NCBI RefSeq assembly: GCF_020400655.1
Contig: NZ_JAINRC010000007.1
Location: 248,001 to 312,000 of the forward strand
DNA: 64,000 bases
Source of the DNA: Streptomyces spinosus
GTDB lineage: Bacteria; Actinomycetota; Actinomycetes; Streptomycetales; Streptomycetaceae
Reading direction: 5' to 3'
Below are positions 50,972 through 59,619 of this stretch, in pieces. The stretch's first letter is position 1, and each line of letters begins with the position of its first letter. The notes beneath the pieces are model-generated. The model saw nothing but the letters and a program-made list of their open reading frames with translations. It had not been told where the DNA came from and ran no database searches. A program made the position numbers and the translations under genes.

Positions 50972-51811
50972 TCAGCGGTCGGGGGAACGCGCCGACACCC
51001 TGGGCCGGGAGTCTCCGGGGCGGTCGGCCGCCCGAGTGGGGCCGGGGACCGGCGGAGGTGTGCGCGGGGGCCGTCGGCGCACGGGCCACCGGGACCGTAC
51101 GGCGGAGCGGAACCGCTCTCCCCGGCCCTGCAGCAGGCCGAGCACGATCGCGGCGGCCACCGCGATCAGGTGCTCGCGGCCGGCCAGGTTGGGGACGGCG
51201 ATGGACTCCCACACCATCGAGCCGCCGGTCAGCGTGAACACCACGGGCGCGCGGCGGACCACGGAGAGGTAGGTGAACAGGCCGACCACGGCCGCGGAGG
51301 GCCCGGTGTCCAGGACCTGCCCGGCCTCGGGCGGCAGCCCGAACCCCCACCAGCCCGGCCCGAGCGCGATCATCAGGCGGGCGGTGAGGGTGCCCGCCAG
51401 GGTGGTGGCGTAGGCGATCAGCAGGGTCCGGGCCCGGCCCAGGCTCAGTTCGGCGAGGGCGAAGGCGAGGAACAGCTGGGTGATGCCCGCCCAGACCGGC
51501 AGGTCCAGAGCGGGGACGTACAGCGACACGGGGGTGCGCAGCAGGGACAGCCACAGCGGCAGCTCGGCCCGGACTCCGCCGAGCCGCTCCACCCACAGCG
51601 CTCCGGTGGGGTGCTGGGCGACGTCGTGGAAGAGGACGACGCCGAACGCGGCGACGAAGGCCAGCAGCAGCCCGGACAGCCCGCGCCGCGCGAGCCGCCG
51701 TACCGGGCCGACGACGATGGCGTGCCACTCGCCCCACAGCGTCCGCCCGGTGAACCGGGCGAGCCGCGCGAGCAGCGGGCGGACGCGCGGGATGCGCCCT
51801 TCAGCGGTCAT
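50972..51811 (-). CDS. Rhomboid-like membrane protein
   Basis: This 279-residue protein has about six membrane segments and a basic, Pro/Arg-rich C-terminal tail. DTGPSAAVVGLFTYLSVV places a Ser in a GxS motif at the start of a helix, and REHLIAVAAAIVLG supplies a His in a later helix, as in the rhomboid Ser-His dyad. It could be an intramembrane protease, but the motifs are degenerate, and proteins of this kind in Streptomyces are annotated only as rhomboid-like. The 468 bases between it and the conservon hold the cvn promoter and no gene. Confidence 0.72.
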   Translation of the reverse strand: MTAEGRIPRVRPLLARLARFTGRTLWGEWHAIVVGPVRRLARRGLSGLLLAFVAAFGVVLFHDVAQHPTGALWVERLGGVRAELPLWLSLLRTPVSLYVPALDLPVWAGITQLFLAFALAELSLGRARTLLIAYATTLAGTLTARLMIALGPGWWGFGLPPEAGQVLDTGPSAAVVGLFTYLSVVRRAPVVFTLTGGSMVWESIAVPNLAGREHLIAVAAAIVLGLLQGRGERFRSAVRSRWPVRRRPPRTPPPVPGPTRAADRPGDSRPRVSARSPDR

Positions 51812-52151
51812 GAGGCACGGCAGCCCGTCGCCGTCGGTTCCCCCGTCACGCGCACCGCCCCCTTCACCTCGCTCCCGGCGGTCCGACCGTGCGAGGCGTT
51901 TCGTCCGTCATGCGTCCACTTCAGGCGTCATCGTACGGATGCGCCGATCGCTCCGGTCCGACCCGTCCCCCCGTGCAGTCCAGCGAGCCGGGGAGCGGGC
52001 GTCAAGATCCGTCGCGAGGGCGCGCCGGTGTGGGAAGACCCACAGGCGTACGGCGCGCAAACCGGGGGCCGGGAGGCAACCCGCACCCCCGCGGAACCGT
52101 CCTCGGAGACAGGCGTTTGCCGTACCGCGGACGAGAACGAACACGGAACCT

Positions 52152-52181
52152 TTCTGTTTCGATCACGAACTCTCGTATAGT
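52152..52181 (+). promoter_or_regulatory. Promoter candidate of the conservon
   Basis: TATAGT at 52176-52181 is a good -10 element, with TTCTGT 18 bases upstream as a weak -35, in a locally AT-rich stretch about 100 bases before the sensor gene. Confidence 0.45.
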
Positions 52182-52279
52182 GACGGCCAGTTCACCACCG
52201 GTGTCACATCTCACCACCCGATGTTCCCGCCGGCCCCGCCCCAGCCTGCCGCCTCTGCCGCAAGGACCAGACCGGACCG

Positions 52280-54178
52280 ATGACCGCGCCCACGCATCCC
52301 GGTGACCGACCTTCCCCCCGTACGTTCGTCTCCGCCCTCGCCGTGACCGGTGTGCTGTCGGCGCTCGTGGTCTGCGCGGCCGTGGCGGCGGCGCCGGACT
52401 CGGTGCGCGCCCCGCTCGCCGCGGGCGCGGGCGCGGCGGCGGTCCTGTTCAGCGCGGCGGTCGCCACGGCCGCGCACGCGCTGCGGACCGCGCGCGGCAC
52501 CCGGCGCCGGCTGGAGAGCGTCACCCAGGACGTCGGACGACTCCTCCGGCAGCAGGCCCGTACGGCCGAGGAGGCGCGCCAGGAGCAGCAGCGACTCATC
52601 GACGAACTCGCCCAGCAGCGCACCGAGTTCACGGAGTCCTTCGCGGCCGAGCGCGCGCGTCTCGAGGAGGAGGGCGCACGGGAGCTGAACCGGCTGGCGA
52701 AGGAGAACGCCCGCCTGACGGGCGAGTTGGAACGGGCCCGGCGGGACCGGGCCGCCGCGGTCGCCGCGACCTCCAACGCGGCCGCCCGGATGCAGGCCCT
52801 CGCCACCGCGACCCTCGCCGACCTGCGGGCGATGGAGGACCGGCACACCGACGAGGACGTGCTGGCCGACCTGCTCCACCTCGACCACCGCACCGCCCAG
52901 GCCGGCCGGCTCGCGGACTCCGTCGCCGTGCTCACCGGGGCGCGTTCGGGCCGCCGCTGGGCGCGGCCGATCGGGATGGAGTCGATCCTGCGGGGCGCGA
53001 TGGGACGGATCGCCGGGTACCGGCGGGTGCGGGTGCACTCGGTCAGCGAGGCCGCCGTCGCCGGGCACGCCGCCGAGGGCGTGATGCACGCGCTCGCCGA
53101 ACTCCTCGACAACGCCGCCAACTTCTCGCCGCCGACCGCCGAGGTCCACGTCTATGTGGAGGAGGTGCCGGCCGGGGTCATCGTGTCCGTGGAGGACAGC
53201 GGGCTGGTGATGGGCGAGGTGCAGCTGCGCCGCGCCGAGCGGGCGGTCTCCGGTGACGTCTTCGAGCTGGGCGGTCTGACCGGCACCCGGCTCGGGCTCG
53301 CCGTGGTCGGCCGCCTCGCCCGCAAGACCGGGCTCACGGTGTCGTTCCGGCCGTCGGCGCGCGGCGGCACGGGGGTGCTGCTGCTCATCCCGCAGGAGAT
53401 CCTGACCAGCCCCGCCCCCGCTGCCGCCGAGCCGTCGGCCGCGGCCCCGCGGCCGGAGATCGGCCCTTCCGCGCCGGTACGGCAAGCCGTGGACACCGGC
53501 GCCGTCCACGAGCCCGCCGCGCCGCCGGAGGAGGGCCCGGCCGGTCTGCCCAGGCGTCGCCGGGGCAGCACCCTCGCCCGGGCGGAACGCGCCCGGACGA
53601 CTCCGGACACGCCCGGACACCGTACGGCCCTCGGGCCTGCGGACCACGGCACCGCTTCGGCCACCGACGCACCCCGCTCCGCGGCGGCACCCGCCGGACA
53701 CGGCACCGCGCCGGGCGGCACGCGGCAGCCGAGCGCGCCGGGCGACGCCGAGCGGGGCACCGCGACGGACACCGCCGGGCAGCCCGCCGCACCGGCCGCC
53801 GGCGTCGAGCCCGGTACCGCGCCGGGCAACCCGCGGCACCACGCGTCACCGGCCCCCGACGCACCCCGCTCCGCGGCGGCACCCGCCTCCGACACGGGCA
53901 GGGTTCGCGCCGCCCGTTTCAGCAGCTTCCGTCAGGCGGTGCGCCCGCCCGCACCGGGCACCGGCCGCCCCGGAGCCGCCCCGGGGGATTCCGCACCCGG
54001 CCAGTCCCGTGACCGCACCACCGACCCCGCGCACACCACGGCACCGGACGAGCGAGCCGTCACCCCGCCGCCGGACGACGGTGTGCCGGCCGGCGACTCC
54101 CCGTACGGCGCCGGCGAACACGGCTCCCCCGCCCCCTCCCACCCGCACGCGTACCCGGAAGGCGACACCACTTCATGA
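52280..54178 (+). CDS. cvnA: Conservon sensor histidine kinase-like protein CvnA
   Basis: This 632-residue membrane protein has two N-terminal membrane helices (about 17-37 and 45-66), a long coiled coil (to about 200) and an HATPase domain: ALAELLDNAANFSPPTAEVHV with the N-box, VEDSGLVMG, GLAVVGRLARKTGLTV. The usual phospho-His box is replaced by LHLDHRTAQAGRLADS. The last 240 residues are a disordered Ala/Pro/Thr tail that includes a 32-bp direct repeat. In conservons CvnA anchors CvnB, CvnC and the GTPase CvnD. All four genes overlap, so this is one operon. Confidence 0.93.
   Translation: MTAPTHPGDRPSPRTFVSALAVTGVLSALVVCAAVAAAPDSVRAPLAAGAGAAAVLFSAAVATAAHALRTARGTRRRLESVTQDVGRLLRQQARTAEEARQEQQRLIDELAQQRTEFTESFAAERARLEEEGARELNRLAKENARLTGELERARRDRAAAVAATSNAAARMQALATATLADLRAMEDRHTDEDVLADLLHLDHRTAQAGRLADSVAVLTGARSGRRWARPIGMESILRGAMGRIAGYRRVRVHSVSEAAVAGHAAEGVMHALAELLDNAANFSPPTAEVHVYVEEVPAGVIVSVEDSGLVMGEVQLRRAERAVSGDVFELGGLTGTRLGLAVVGRLARKTGLTVSFRPSARGGTGVLLLIPQEILTSPAPAAAEPSAAAPRPEIGPSAPVRQAVDTGAVHEPAAPPEEGPAGLPRRRRGSTLARAERARTTPDTPGHRTALGPADHGTASATDAPRSAAAPAGHGTAPGGTRQPSAPGDAERGTATDTAGQPAAPAAGVEPGTAPGNPRHHASPAPDAPRSAAAPASDTGRVRAARFSSFRQAVRPPAPGTGRPGAAPGDSAPGQSRDRTTDPAHTTAPDERAVTPPPDDGVPAGDSPYGAGEHGSPAPSHPHAYPEGDTTS
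53664..53887 (+). repeat. 32-bp direct repeat in the cvnA tail
   Basis: The same 32 bases, encoding DAPRSAAAPA, occur at 53664-53695 and 53856-53887. The distance of 192 bp is an exact multiple of three, so the tail may have grown by an in-frame duplication that later diverged. Confidence 0.85.
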
Positions 54179-54582
54179 CCGGCCCGACCACCGCCGACGA
54201 CAAGCTCACCTGGCTCCTGGAGGGCCTGCTGGAGAGGACCCCGGGCGCCCGGCACGCGCTCGTGCTGTCCCGGGACGGGCTGAAGCTGTGCCGCACGCCG
54301 GAGCTGAGCGTCGACCAGGCGGACCAGCTCGCCGCGATCGCCGCCGGCATCCAGTCGCTGTCGCACGGCGCGTCCGTGGAGTTCGGCGACGGCAGCGGCG
54401 GTGTGCGCTCGGCGATGACGGAGTTCTACGGCGGCGTGCTGTTCATCGTGGAGGCGGGCGCCGGCGCCCATCTGGCCGTGATCGCCACGGAGGACGCGGA
54501 CGCCGGCGTCATCGGGCACAACATGAGCGAGTTGGTGGAGCAGCTCGGCGAGCACCTCACCGCTCCGCCCCGCACGTCATGA
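54175..54582 (+). CDS. cvnB: Roadblock/LC7-family protein CvnB
   Basis: This 135-residue protein is a roadblock/LC7 domain protein: LTWLLEGLLERTPGARHALVLSRDGL, SHGASVEFGDGSGGVRSAMTEF and LFIVEAGAGAHLAVI. Such proteins act on small GTPases, and here the partner is CvnD. It overlaps cvnA and cvnC by 4 bases each (ATGA), which points to production in fixed ratio. Confidence 0.95.
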   Translation: MTGPTTADDKLTWLLEGLLERTPGARHALVLSRDGLKLCRTPELSVDQADQLAAIAAGIQSLSHGASVEFGDGSGGVRSAMTEFYGGVLFIVEAGAGAHLAVIATEDADAGVIGHNMSELVEQLGEHLTAPPRTS

Positions 54583-54971
54583 GCCGACCGGACACCGACC
54601 GCCCGGACGGGGGCCGCCCGGGCATGAACCGCCCGGGGAGGGACGACGCCCCCGACCGGCTGTACACCATCACCCAGGGACGCACCCGCACCAGCCCCGA
54701 TAACCCCTTCGACCTCGTCACCCTCGTGGTGGCCGAGTCGGAGCCGGCGCCGGGCATGCAGTCGGAGCACGTGGCGATCCTGGAGCTGACCCGGTTCCCC
54801 GCCTCGGTGGCGGAGATCGCCGCCGAACTGCGGCTGCCCGTGGGCATCACCAAGGTGCTGCTGTGCGATCTGCTCGCGGCGGGCCGGGTCAGCGCCCGGC
54901 ACCCGCGCAGACCGGCCATTACCGATCCCGACATCCTGGAGCAGGTGCTCGTTGGACTCCGCAACCTCTGA
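54579..54971 (+). CDS. cvnC: DUF742-family protein CvnC
   Basis: This 130-residue protein is the DUF742 member of the conservon. The core runs YTITQGRTRTS, FDLVTLVVAE, LELTRFPASVAEIAAELRLPVGITKVLLCDLLAAGRV, with a winged-helix-like appearance. The Asp/Arg/Pro-rich first 25 residues are probably disordered. It overlaps cvnB by 4 bases, and the next gene starts inside its end, 20 bases before the stop. Confidence 0.95.
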   Translation: MSRPDTDRPDGGRPGMNRPGRDDAPDRLYTITQGRTRTSPDNPFDLVTLVVAESEPAPGMQSEHVAILELTRFPASVAEIAAELRLPVGITKVLLCDLLAAGRVSARHPRRPAITDPDILEQVLVGLRNL

Positions 54972-55590
54972 CGCGCGCACCCCCGCGCGCACCCCGCTGG
55001 GTGCCTCCGCCGACCAAGGCTTCAAGATCGTGGTCGTGGGCGGCTTCGGCGTCGGCAAGACCACACTGGTCCGCTCGGTCAGCGAGATCCGTCCCCTCAA
55101 CACCGAGGAGACGATGACGCAGGCCGGCGCGACCGTGGACGACATCCGCCAGGTGCGCGGCAAGTCCGGCACCACCGTCGCCTTCGACTTCGGCCGGATC
55201 AGCCTGGACGCCCGCAATGTGCTGTACCTGTTCGGCGCGCCCGGACAGGAGCGGTTCTGGTTCCTGTGGGACCGGCTGTTCTCCGGCACGCTCGGGGCCG
55301 TCGTCCTGGTGGACACCCGGCGCATCGACGACTCCTGGTACGCCATCGACCGGCTGGAGCACCACGGCACGCCGTTCATCGTGGCCTGCAACGACTTCGG
55401 CGGCCCGGTCCGCGCCGGCGCGGACGTCCGCGAGGCCCTCGACCTGGATCCGCGGGTGCCGCTGGTCGACTGCGACGCCCGCTCCCGGGAGTCGGGCAAG
55501 CAGGTGCTGATCACGCTGGTGCAGCACGTGAAGAACCGGTACGCCGACCCGTCCGCGCGGACGGTCCTGCCCCGACAGGAGTTCGTGTGA
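54952..55590 (+). CDS. cvnD: Conservon GTPase CvnD
   Basis: This 212-residue protein is a Ras-like small GTPase. The P-loop GGFGVGKTT is at 30-38, the switch Thr lies in EETMTQAG, G3 is replaced by LFGAPGQERFW, and the base-recognition motif is NDFGG rather than NKxD. The start codon is a TTG at 54952, the only suitable start ahead of the P-loop; an atypical start may lower its translation. CvnB is expected to control its nucleotide state. The following P450 gene overlaps by 4 bases. Confidence 0.93.
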   Translation: MDSATSDARTPARTPLGASADQGFKIVVVGGFGVGKTTLVRSVSEIRPLNTEETMTQAGATVDDIRQVRGKSGTTVAFDFGRISLDARNVLYLFGAPGQERFWFLWDRLFSGTLGAVVLVDTRRIDDSWYAIDRLEHHGTPFIVACNDFGGPVRAGADVREALDLDPRVPLVDCDARSRESGKQVLITLVQHVKNRYADPSARTVLPRQEFV

Positions 55591-56798
55591 CCACGCCCGA
55601 CGCCGTCCCGCTGAGCGGGCCCCGGTTCCAGACCGAACCCGCCCGTCTGTACCGGGAGATGCGGCGCGACCACGGCGCCGTCGTGCCGGTGCTGCTCGAC
55701 GGCGGCATCCCGGCCTGGCTGGTGCTCGGCTACCGGGAACTGCACCAGGTGACCGGGGACCCGGTGCTGTTCAGCCGGGACTCGGACCTGTGGAACCAGT
55801 GGGAGAACATCCCCGCGGACTGGCCGCTGCTGCCGATGATCGGGCACAAGCAGCCGTCGATCCTCTACACGGTCGGCGAACGGCACCGGCAGCGCGCGGC
55901 GATGATCAGCAACGCGCTGGAAGAGGTGGACCCGTTCGAACTGCGCACGCACGCCGAGCGGTTCGCGGACGAGCTGATCGACGCGCTGTGCGCGGCCGGC
56001 GAGGCCGATCTGGTCGGGCAGTACGCGATGCTGCTGCCGGTACGGGTCCTGGCCCGGCTGTACGGCTTCCCCGACGAGGACGGTCCGGGGCTGGTCACCG
56101 CCCTGAACGACATGATCGACGGGCGGGAGCGGGCGCTGGCCGGACAGGCCCATCTGGCCGCGTCGATGGCGCAGTTGCTGGCCGACCGGAGGAAGGAGCC
56201 CGCGGCCGACGTCGTCTCCCGGATGCTGGCCGACGAGAGCGGGTTCAGCGACGAGGAGATCGCGCAGGACCTGATGGTGATGATGGCGGCCGGGCACCAG
56301 CCGACCGCCGACTGGATCGGCAACTCGCTGCGGCTGATGCTCACCGACGACCGGTTCGCCGCCTCCCTGTTCGGCGGGCGCAACAGCGTGGCCGAGGCGA
56401 TGAACGAGGTGCTGTGGGAGGACACGCCGACGCAGAACGTGGCGGGCCGCTGGGCCGCCCGCGACACACACCTCGGCGGCCGCCGCGTCAAGGCCGGTGA
56501 TCTGCTGCTGCTCGGTCTGCAAGGGGCCAACTCCGACCCGCAGGTGCGCACCGACGCCTCCGCGCTGACCGGCGGCAACAACGCGCACTTCTCCTTCGGT
56601 CACGGCGAGCACCGCTGTCCGTTCCCCGCGCAGGAGATCGCCGAGGTGATCGCGCGGACCGGTATCGAGGTGGTCCTGGACCGGCTGCCCGACATCGATC
56701 TGGCGGTGCCCGCCGAGTCCCTCACGCGCCGGCCCTCACCCTGGCTGCGGGGACTGTCCGGGCTGCCCGTCCGGTTCAGCCCCGTACCCGCCCGCTGA
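55587..56798 (+). CDS. Cytochrome P450 of the CYP157 family, without ExxR
   Basis: This 403-residue protein is the conservon-linked P450. The haem Cys344 lies in FSFGHGEHRCPF, and the oxygen-binding helix reads MMAAGHQPTADW. The K-helix position has EVLW (residues 274-277) in place of the ExxR motif that almost all P450s have. That loss is the known hallmark of CYP157. The GTG start overlaps cvnD (GTGA), so it is made with the conservon. Whether it oxidises a substrate or acts as a haem-based sensor is open. Confidence 0.9.
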   Translation: MTTPDAVPLSGPRFQTEPARLYREMRRDHGAVVPVLLDGGIPAWLVLGYRELHQVTGDPVLFSRDSDLWNQWENIPADWPLLPMIGHKQPSILYTVGERHRQRAAMISNALEEVDPFELRTHAERFADELIDALCAAGEADLVGQYAMLLPVRVLARLYGFPDEDGPGLVTALNDMIDGRERALAGQAHLAASMAQLLADRRKEPAADVVSRMLADESGFSDEEIAQDLMVMMAAGHQPTADWIGNSLRLMLTDDRFAASLFGGRNSVAEAMNEVLWEDTPTQNVAGRWAARDTHLGGRRVKAGDLLLLGLQGANSDPQVRTDASALTGGNNAHFSFGHGEHRCPFPAQEIAEVIARTGIEVVLDRLPDIDLAVPAESLTRRPSPWLRGLSGLPVRFSPVPAR

Positions 56799-56829
56799 CC
56801 CGCGCCGCCCGGCCGGCCCGCTGTTCAGC

Positions 56830-56860
56830 CGCCCGCCCGGGGGCCGTCCCCGGGCGGGCG
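56830..56860 (+). terminator. Hairpin between CYP157 and CYP154 genes
   Basis: A perfect 13-bp stem (CGCCCGCCCGGGG with its complement) closes a GCCGT loop. It could end the conservon transcript or lower read-through into the second P450 gene. Confidence 0.65.
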
Positions 56861-56904
56861 CCGTACCCGCCGTACCCGACCCCCGCCCTGGGAGGCACGT
56901 CACG

Positions 56905-58131
56905 ATGACGACCGGTACCGAAGCACCCCGCATCGCCCTCGATCCCTTCGTCACCGACCTGGACGCCGAGAGCGCGGCGCTGCGCGCGGCCGGCCCGCTC
57001 GCCGCCGTGGAGCTCCCGGGCGGTGTCCCGGTGTGGGCCGTCACCCATCACGCCGAGGCCAAGGCGCTGCTCACCGACCCGCGGCTGGTGAAGGACATCA
57101 ACGTCTGGGGCGCGTGGCGGCGCGGTGAGATACCCGCGGACTGGCCGCTGATCGGCCTCGCCAACCCGGGCCGCTCCATGCTCACGGTGGACGGCGCCGA
57201 TCACCGCCGGATGCGCACCCTGGTCGCGCAGGCGCTCACCCCGCGCCGGGTGGAGCGAATGCGGGAGCGGATCGAGAAGCTCACCCAGGATCTGCTGGAC
57301 GCGCTGCCCGCGGACGGCGGGACCGTCGACCTGAAGGCGGCCTTCGCCTACCCGCTGCCCATGTACGTCATCGCCGACCTCATGGGCATCGACGAGGGGC
57401 TGCTGCCCCGGCTGAAGGCGCTGTTCGAGAAGTTCTTCTCCACGCAGACCCCGCCGGAGGAGGTCGTCGCCACCCTCACCGAGCTGGCGCAGATCATGGC
57501 GCGGACGGTGTCGGCCAAGCGGGCCGCACCGGGCGACGACCTGACCAGCGCGCTGATCCTCGCCTCCGAGGACGGCGACCACCTCACCGACGAGGAGATC
57601 GTCTCCACCCTCCAGCTGATGGTCGCGGCGGGCCACGAGACCACGATCTCGCTGATCGTCAACGCCGTCGTGAACCTGTCCACCCATCCCGAACAGCGCG
57701 ACCTGGTGCTGTCGGGCCGGGCCGACTGGTCCGCGGTCGTCGAGGAGACCCTCCGCTACTCCACCCCCACCTCCCACGTCCTGATCCGCTTCGCGACGGA
57801 GGACGTGCCGGTCGGCGACAAGGTGATCCCGGCCGGCGACGCGCTGATCGTGTCGTACGGCGCGATCGGCCGGGACGAGGGTGCGCACGGCCCGACCGCC
57901 GGGGAGTTCGACATCACCCGCGACACGCGGAACCGGCACATCTCCTTCGGCCACGGCCCGCACGTGTGCCCCGGCGCCGCCCTGTCCCGCCTCGAGGCGG
58001 GCGTCGCCCTGCCCGCGCTGTACGCCCGTTTCCCCGGCCTCGACCTGGCGGTCCCCGCGTCCGGGCTGCGCAACAAGCCCGTGGTCACGCAGAACGACCT
58101 GTACGAACTGCCGGTACGGCTGAATCCGTGA
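56905..58131 (+). CDS. Cytochrome P450, CYP154-like
   Basis: This 408-residue protein is a complete P450: oxygen-binding VAAGHETTISL, ExxR at Glu281-Arg284 (EETLR) and haem Cys355 in FGHGPHVCPGAAL. Pairing with a CYP157 behind a conservon is the known CYP157/CYP154 arrangement. CYP154 enzymes hydroxylate steroids, macrolides or flavonoids in vitro, but the natural substrate is unclear. GGGAGG precedes the ATG. A 106-base gap with a strong hairpin separates it from the CYP157 gene. Confidence 0.92.
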   Translation: MTTGTEAPRIALDPFVTDLDAESAALRAAGPLAAVELPGGVPVWAVTHHAEAKALLTDPRLVKDINVWGAWRRGEIPADWPLIGLANPGRSMLTVDGADHRRMRTLVAQALTPRRVERMRERIEKLTQDLLDALPADGGTVDLKAAFAYPLPMYVIADLMGIDEGLLPRLKALFEKFFSTQTPPEEVVATLTELAQIMARTVSAKRAAPGDDLTSALILASEDGDHLTDEEIVSTLQLMVAAGHETTISLIVNAVVNLSTHPEQRDLVLSGRADWSAVVEETLRYSTPTSHVLIRFATEDVPVGDKVIPAGDALIVSYGAIGRDEGAHGPTAGEFDITRDTRNRHISFGHGPHVCPGAALSRLEAGVALPALYARFPGLDLAVPASGLRNKPVVTQNDLYELPVRLNP

Positions 58132-58162
58132 CGCCGCGGAACACCGTCCCGTCCGGCACGGC

Positions 58163-58193
58163 TTGACTTCGAGAGCGCTCCAGCTCGTAGCGT
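58163..58193 (+). promoter_or_regulatory. MerR-type promoter with 19-bp spacer
   Basis: TTGACT (58163-58168) and TAGCGT (58188-58193) are 19 bases apart, the over-long spacing that MerR-family activators correct. A CGAG-N10-CTCG dyad (58170-58187) sits in the spacer. Confidence 0.6.
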
Positions 58194-58327
58194 CGCAGGG
58201 CGCCGGTGCGCGCGGCCCGGACCCGGCTCCCCCACGGGATGCCGGGTGCCGGATTCCGTCGCTAGATGGAAGAAGACCCTCGCGCCCGGAGTACGACCGA
58301 CGAACGCACGAAAGGCTGTGACCCCAC

Positions 58328-59317
58328 ATGCACAAGCGCAGGCTGCGGGACCTTGAGGTATCGGCCATCGGACTCGGATGCATGGGGATGTCCGCCTTCT
58401 ACGGCTCCGCCGACCAGGAGGAGGGCATCGCGACCATACGGCGCGCCCTGGAACTCGGCATCGACTTCCTCGACACCGCGCAGGTCTACGGGCCGCTCAC
58501 CAACGAGTCGCTCGTCGGTGAGGCGATCAGGGGCCACCGCGACGAGTACGTCATCGCGACGAAGTTCAACTACCGGATGGACGACGCCGTCCCCGGCGAC
58601 ATGAGCACGGTCGGCCGCCAGGACGGCTCGGCCGAGCACGTGCGCAGTTCGGTGCACGGTTCGCTCCAGCGGCTCGGCACCGACCACATCGACCTGTACT
58701 ACCAGCACCGGGTCGACCCGAACGTGCCCATCGAGGAGACGGTCGGCGCGCTGGGTGAGCTGGTCGCCGAGGGCAAGGTGCGGTACATCGGACTGAGCGA
58801 GGCGAGCGCGGAGACCATCCGGCGCGCGCACGCCGTGCACCCGGTCACCGCGGTGCAGAGCGAGTACTCGCTGTGGTCGCGGGACGTGGAGGCCGAGGTG
58901 CTGCCCACCTGCCGGGAGCTGGGCATCGGCTTTGTGCCGTACTCGCCGCTCGGCCGGGGTTTCCTCGCGGGCCGCTTCACCTCCCCCGACGAGCTGGACG
59001 AGAACGACTTCCGGCGCACGAACCCGCGCTTCACGGACGCCAATCTGGAGGCGAACCTGCGGCTGGCGGAGAAGGTGAGGGAGATCGCCGCCGAGAAGGA
59101 CGTGACCCCGGCCCAGCTGGCCATCGCGTGGGTCCTCGCCCAGGGCGAGGACCTGGTGCCGATCCCGGGCACCAAGCGCCGCACGTACCTGGAGCAGAAC
59201 GCCGCCGCGGTGGACATCGAGCTGACCGAGGACGACCTGGCCCGCATCGACGCGGAGCTGCCCGCGGCGGCGGGTGAGCGGTACGACGAGGCCGGGATGA
59301 GGACCGTCAACCGCTAG
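58328..59317 (+). CDS. Aldo/keto reductase
   Basis: This 329-residue NADPH-dependent reductase shows the AKR features LGCMGMSAFYG, the catalytic FLDTAQVYG (Asp and Tyr), Lys in IATKFNY, His in YYQHRVDP, and IPGTKRRTYLEQN at the cofactor site. The relatives reduce aldehydes and quinones and are often induced by redox or electrophile stress. The promoter at 58163-58193 suggests control by a MerR-family activator, which is not encoded in the window. A terminator follows at 59338-59363. Confidence 0.92.
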   Translation: MHKRRLRDLEVSAIGLGCMGMSAFYGSADQEEGIATIRRALELGIDFLDTAQVYGPLTNESLVGEAIRGHRDEYVIATKFNYRMDDAVPGDMSTVGRQDGSAEHVRSSVHGSLQRLGTDHIDLYYQHRVDPNVPIEETVGALGELVAEGKVRYIGLSEASAETIRRAHAVHPVTAVQSEYSLWSRDVEAEVLPTCRELGIGFVPYSPLGRGFLAGRFTSPDELDENDFRRTNPRFTDANLEANLRLAEKVREIAAEKDVTPAQLAIAWVLAQGEDLVPIPGTKRRTYLEQNAAAVDIELTEDDLARIDAELPAAAGERYDEAGMRTVNR

Positions 59318-59337
59318 AGCACCCGACGGGGGACCCC

Positions 59338-59363
59338 ACCCGGCGACCGGGCTGTCGCCGGGT
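59338..59363 (+). terminator. Hairpin terminator
   Basis: ACCCGGCGAC and GTCGCCGGGT form a 10-bp stem around CGGGCT, followed by TCCCCCT. The rest of the 302-base gap to the MFS gene shows no gene. Confidence 0.6.
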
Positions 59364-59619
59364 TCCCCCTGTGCCTTCACGTATCAGGACGGACAGGGCG
59401 GAACGGGCCCTGTGAGGAACCCCACGCGCACTCCAACTCACCGCAGGCCGCTGCCGTTTGACGGAGGTCACCGGACGCCCGCGGACGGCGTGGCGCCGCC
59501 CGTGCCGTCCCGTCTGCCACCATGGTCGGCGCCCTGACCTGGCAGCCCCGGCCGTGCAGCGCTGCCGATCCGACGGGCTCGCCGGTCGTTCCGCTTTCCC
59601 GGTTGTCGAGTGTCCCGTC

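Noticed and set aside
51889..52305. A 138-codon plus-strand frame before cvnA
   Set aside because: It crosses the likely cvn promoter and the cvnA start and has Arg/Pro-rich shadow composition.
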